DNA of 64,000 nucleotides, taken from assembly GCF_020544405.1 (NCBI RefSeq), contig NZ_CP065410.1:868001-932000 (forward strand), read 5' to 3'. Every line of letters begins with the position of its first letter. The first letter of the stretch is position 1. The notes under the pieces are model-generated. The model worked only from the letters and a program-made list of their open reading frames with translations, ran no database searches and had not been told where the DNA came from. This stretch comes from Pseudomonas sp. IAC-BECa141. Lineage in GTDB: Bacteria; Pseudomonadota; Gammaproteobacteria; Pseudomonadales; Pseudomonadaceae. Position numbers and translations under genes: made by a program. Shown piece by piece: positions 62,049-64,000 of the stretch.

Positions 62049-63782
62049 ATGAAATTAGCCATTGTCACGGCCTGCCCGAACGGCATGGTCACCAGTGTGC
62101 TGTGCGCCCGGTTGCTGGATGCCGCGGCCCAGCGTCAGGGCTGGAGCACCAGCGTCGAAGTGGTGGATGCGGCGCACCCGGAACGTGAGTTGTCGGCGGC
62201 CACCATCGAGGCCGCCGAGTGGGTGTTGCTGGTGGCCACCGGACCTGTAGACATGACCCGGTTCATCGGCAAGAAAGTCTTTCGGATCGCGCCGGCGCAA
62301 GCCCTGCAGGATGTCGAAGGCGTGCTGCGGCGCGGCGCCGTCGAGGCCGAGGTTTACGTCGCTGCCGAAACGCCGCCCGTGGTTGCCAGCGCCCAAGCGC
62401 CGCGCCTGGTCGCTGTCACTGCATGCCCGACCGGCGTCGCCCACACCTTCATGGCCGCCGAAGCCTTGCAGCAAGCCGCCAAGCGTCTGGGCTACGACCT
62501 GCAAGTCGAAACCCAGGGCTCGGTCGGCGCGCGAAACCCGCTGAGCGCAGCGGCGATTGCCGAGGCTGACGTGGTGCTGCTGGCGGCAGACATTGAGGTC
62601 GCCACCGAGCGTTTCGCCGGCAAGAAAATTTACCGCTGCGGCACCGGGATTGCGTTGAAGCAGTCCGAAGCCACGCTGAAAAAAGCGTTGGCCGAAGGCA
62701 AGCAGGAAAGTGCTGCGAGCGACGGCAAAGCGCCGGCCAAACAGGAGAAAAGTGGCGTCTACAAACACCTGCTGACCGGCGTGTCGTTCATGCTGCCGAT
62801 GGTGGTGGCGGGCGGTCTGATGATCGCTTTGTCGTTCGTGTTCGGCATCACCGCCTTCAAGGAAGAAGGCACGCTGGCGGCGGCGCTGATGCAGATCGGT
62901 GGCGAGACCGCGTTCAAATTGATGGTGCCGCTGCTGGCCGGTTACATCGCCTGGTCGATTGCCGACCGTCCCGGACTCGCGCCGGGGATGATCGGCGGTT
63001 TGCTGGCGAGCACCCTGGGCGCCGGTTTCATCGGCGGGATCGCTGCCGGGTTTATCGCGGGCTACGCGGCCAAGGCGATCAGTCGCTATGTGGCGTTGCC
63101 GCAAAGTCTGGAAGCGCTGAAACCGATTCTGATCATCCCGTTGTTCGCCAGCCTGTTCACCGGGCTGGTGATGATTTACGTGGTCGGCAAACCGGTGGCC
63201 GGGATGCTCGCGGCGCTGACGCATTTCCTCGACAGCATGGGCACCACCAACGCGATCCTGCTCGGTGTGTTGCTGGGTGGGATGATGTGCGTCGACCTCG
63301 GCGGGCCGATCAACAAGGCTGCCTACGCGTTCTCGGTGGGGCTGCTGGCCTCGCAGAGTTATGCACCGATGGCCGCGACCATGGCCGCCGGCATGGTGCC
63401 GCCGATCGGTCTGGGCATCGCCACGTTCATCGCCCGACGCAAGTTCGCCCAGACTGAACGCGAGGCCGGTAAAGCGGCGCTGGTGCTCGGGTTGTGCTTC
63501 ATTTCCGAAGGGGCGATTCCGTTTGCCGCGAAAGACCCGTTGCGGGTGATTCCGGCAAGCATTGCCGGCGGTGCGCTGACCGGTGCGCTGTCGATGTACT
63601 TCGGCTGCAAGCTGATGGCGCCCCACGGTGGACTGTTCGTGCTGGCGATTCCGAATGCGATCAACCATGCGCTGCTGTACCTGCTGGCGATTGTCGCGGG
63701 CAGTCTGCTGACGGCGGTGGTGTACGCGCTGGTCAAACGACCGGAAGCGGTGGAGCTGGCGCTGGAGCCCGCGAAGGCCTGA
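62049..63782 (+). CDS. fruA: Fructose PTS transporter EIIB'BC
   Basis: FruA imports fructose and phosphorylates it to fructose-1-P. The 577-residue protein has a degenerate N-terminal EIIB' (IVTACPNGMV, C9), an active EIIB with phospho-Cys C126 in VTACPTGVAHTFMAAEAL, a charged linker and a membrane EIIC of about 9-10 helices from residue 240 (HLLTGVSFMLPMVVAGGLMI). It is the last gene of fruBKA; phosphate comes from the FruB EIIA domain. Confidence 0.97.
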   Translation: MKLAIVTACPNGMVTSVLCARLLDAAAQRQGWSTSVEVVDAAHPERELSAATIEAAEWVLLVATGPVDMTRFIGKKVFRIAPAQALQDVEGVLRRGAVEAEVYVAAETPPVVASAQAPRLVAVTACPTGVAHTFMAAEALQQAAKRLGYDLQVETQGSVGARNPLSAAAIAEADVVLLAADIEVATERFAGKKIYRCGTGIALKQSEATLKKALAEGKQESAASDGKAPAKQEKSGVYKHLLTGVSFMLPMVVAGGLMIALSFVFGITAFKEEGTLAAALMQIGGETAFKLMVPLLAGYIAWSIADRPGLAPGMIGGLLASTLGAGFIGGIAAGFIAGYAAKAISRYVALPQSLEALKPILIIPLFASLFTGLVMIYVVGKPVAGMLAALTHFLDSMGTTNAILLGVLLGGMMCVDLGGPINKAAYAFSVGLLASQSYAPMAATMAAGMVPPIGLGIATFIARRKFAQTEREAGKAALVLGLCFISEGAIPFAAKDPLRVIPASIAGGALTGALSMYFGCKLMAPHGGLFVLAIPNAINHALLYLLAIVAGSLLTAVVYALVKRPEAVELALEPAKA

Positions 63783-63841
63783 GGTGTCACACCCCTTTCA
63801 TCTAGTGGTGCTTAAGTTTTCCTTTTTTCAGGGAGAACACC

Positions 63842-64000
63842 ATGAGCGATTTCAATCCCGGTCGCCGGCGCGTGATGCAAGCCGTCGGCGCCGGACTGCT
63901 GATGCCGGGGCTGGCGCCGGCAGTCATCGCGTCGGTCAAGGATCGACCGCAACTCACTGATGGCGTGCAATCCGGTGACTTGCAGGGCGACCGCGCGATG
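63842..64000 (+). CDS. Alkaline phosphatase D (PhoD) family protein, partial
   Basis: The first 53 codons are in the window. They carry a twin-arginine signal (GRRRVMQAVGAGLLMPGLAPA), followed by PQLTDGVQSGD, the opening of the mature PhoD-type phosphatase/phosphodiesterase (where the motif TxGVQSGD is typical). A Tat-exported, periplasmic, Ca/Fe-dependent enzyme is expected. GGGAG precedes ATG 63842 at good spacing. The catalytic part lies outside the window. Confidence 0.8.
   Translation, partial: MSDFNPGRRRVMQAVGAGLLMPGLAPAVIASVKDRPQLTDGVQSGDLQGDRAM

Overview
The window is a stretch of chromosome from a Pseudomonas, most likely of the P. fluorescens group. The base composition is GC-rich, the tmRNA tag reads ANDDQYGAALAA, and the gene order fur-recN-grpE-dnaK-dnaJ-dapB-carA-carB-greA-yhbY-rlmE-ftsH-folP-glmM-tpiA-secG-rimP-nusA-infB-rbfA-truB-rpsO-pnp is the one known from Pseudomonas. 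Assignment rests on motif recognition and gene order; no database search was possible.

Region 1 (1-6160) is accessory. A type I restriction-modification operon runs on the minus strand (hsdM, hsdS, then hsdR, which leaves the window and carries an apparent frameshift). A divergent Mrr-family endonuclease gene follows. The block abuts the 3' end of ssrA (tmRNA), a classic integration site, so it looks like the end of a defence island, although no integrase is visible.

Region 2 (6263-16330) holds ssrA, a small periplasmic protein, a lactate-oxidation operon on the minus strand (lldP-lutA-lutB-lutC-dld) with its divergent GntR/FCD regulator lldR and a perfect operator palindrome, and smpB, the protein partner of tmRNA.

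Region 3 (16450-26511) contains an NSS transporter, ratA-rnfH, bamE divergent from fur, recN, and the heat-shock genes grpE-dnaK-dnaJ with a good sigma-32-type promoter, then dapB.

Region 4 (26512-35317) is carAB, with an attenuator-like leader, followed by greA, a membrane protein, yhbY, rlmE and ftsH. Region 5 (35326-48623) is folP-glmM-tpiA-secG, two tRNA genes, rimP-nusA-infB-rbfA-truB-rpsO-pnp (transcription and translation machinery with several leader hairpins), tRNA-Thr and a small acidic protein.

Region 6 (48675-56929) is nadC, a large DUF1631 protein, ampD-ampE (muropeptide recycling), a chemoreceptor, a zinc-ribbon membrane protein and a TatD-type hydrolase. Region 7 (56933-63782) is the fructose PTS: fruR and the divergent fruBKA operon with a FruR/Cra operator. 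The window ends inside a Tat-exported PhoD-type phosphatase gene.

Most of the window is conserved core genome. The less ordinary items are the defence block beside ssrA with its broken hsdR, the Mrr-like enzyme with an extra N-terminal domain, and the leader structures in front of carA, rimP-nusA and rpsO. I found no convincing wholly new system.
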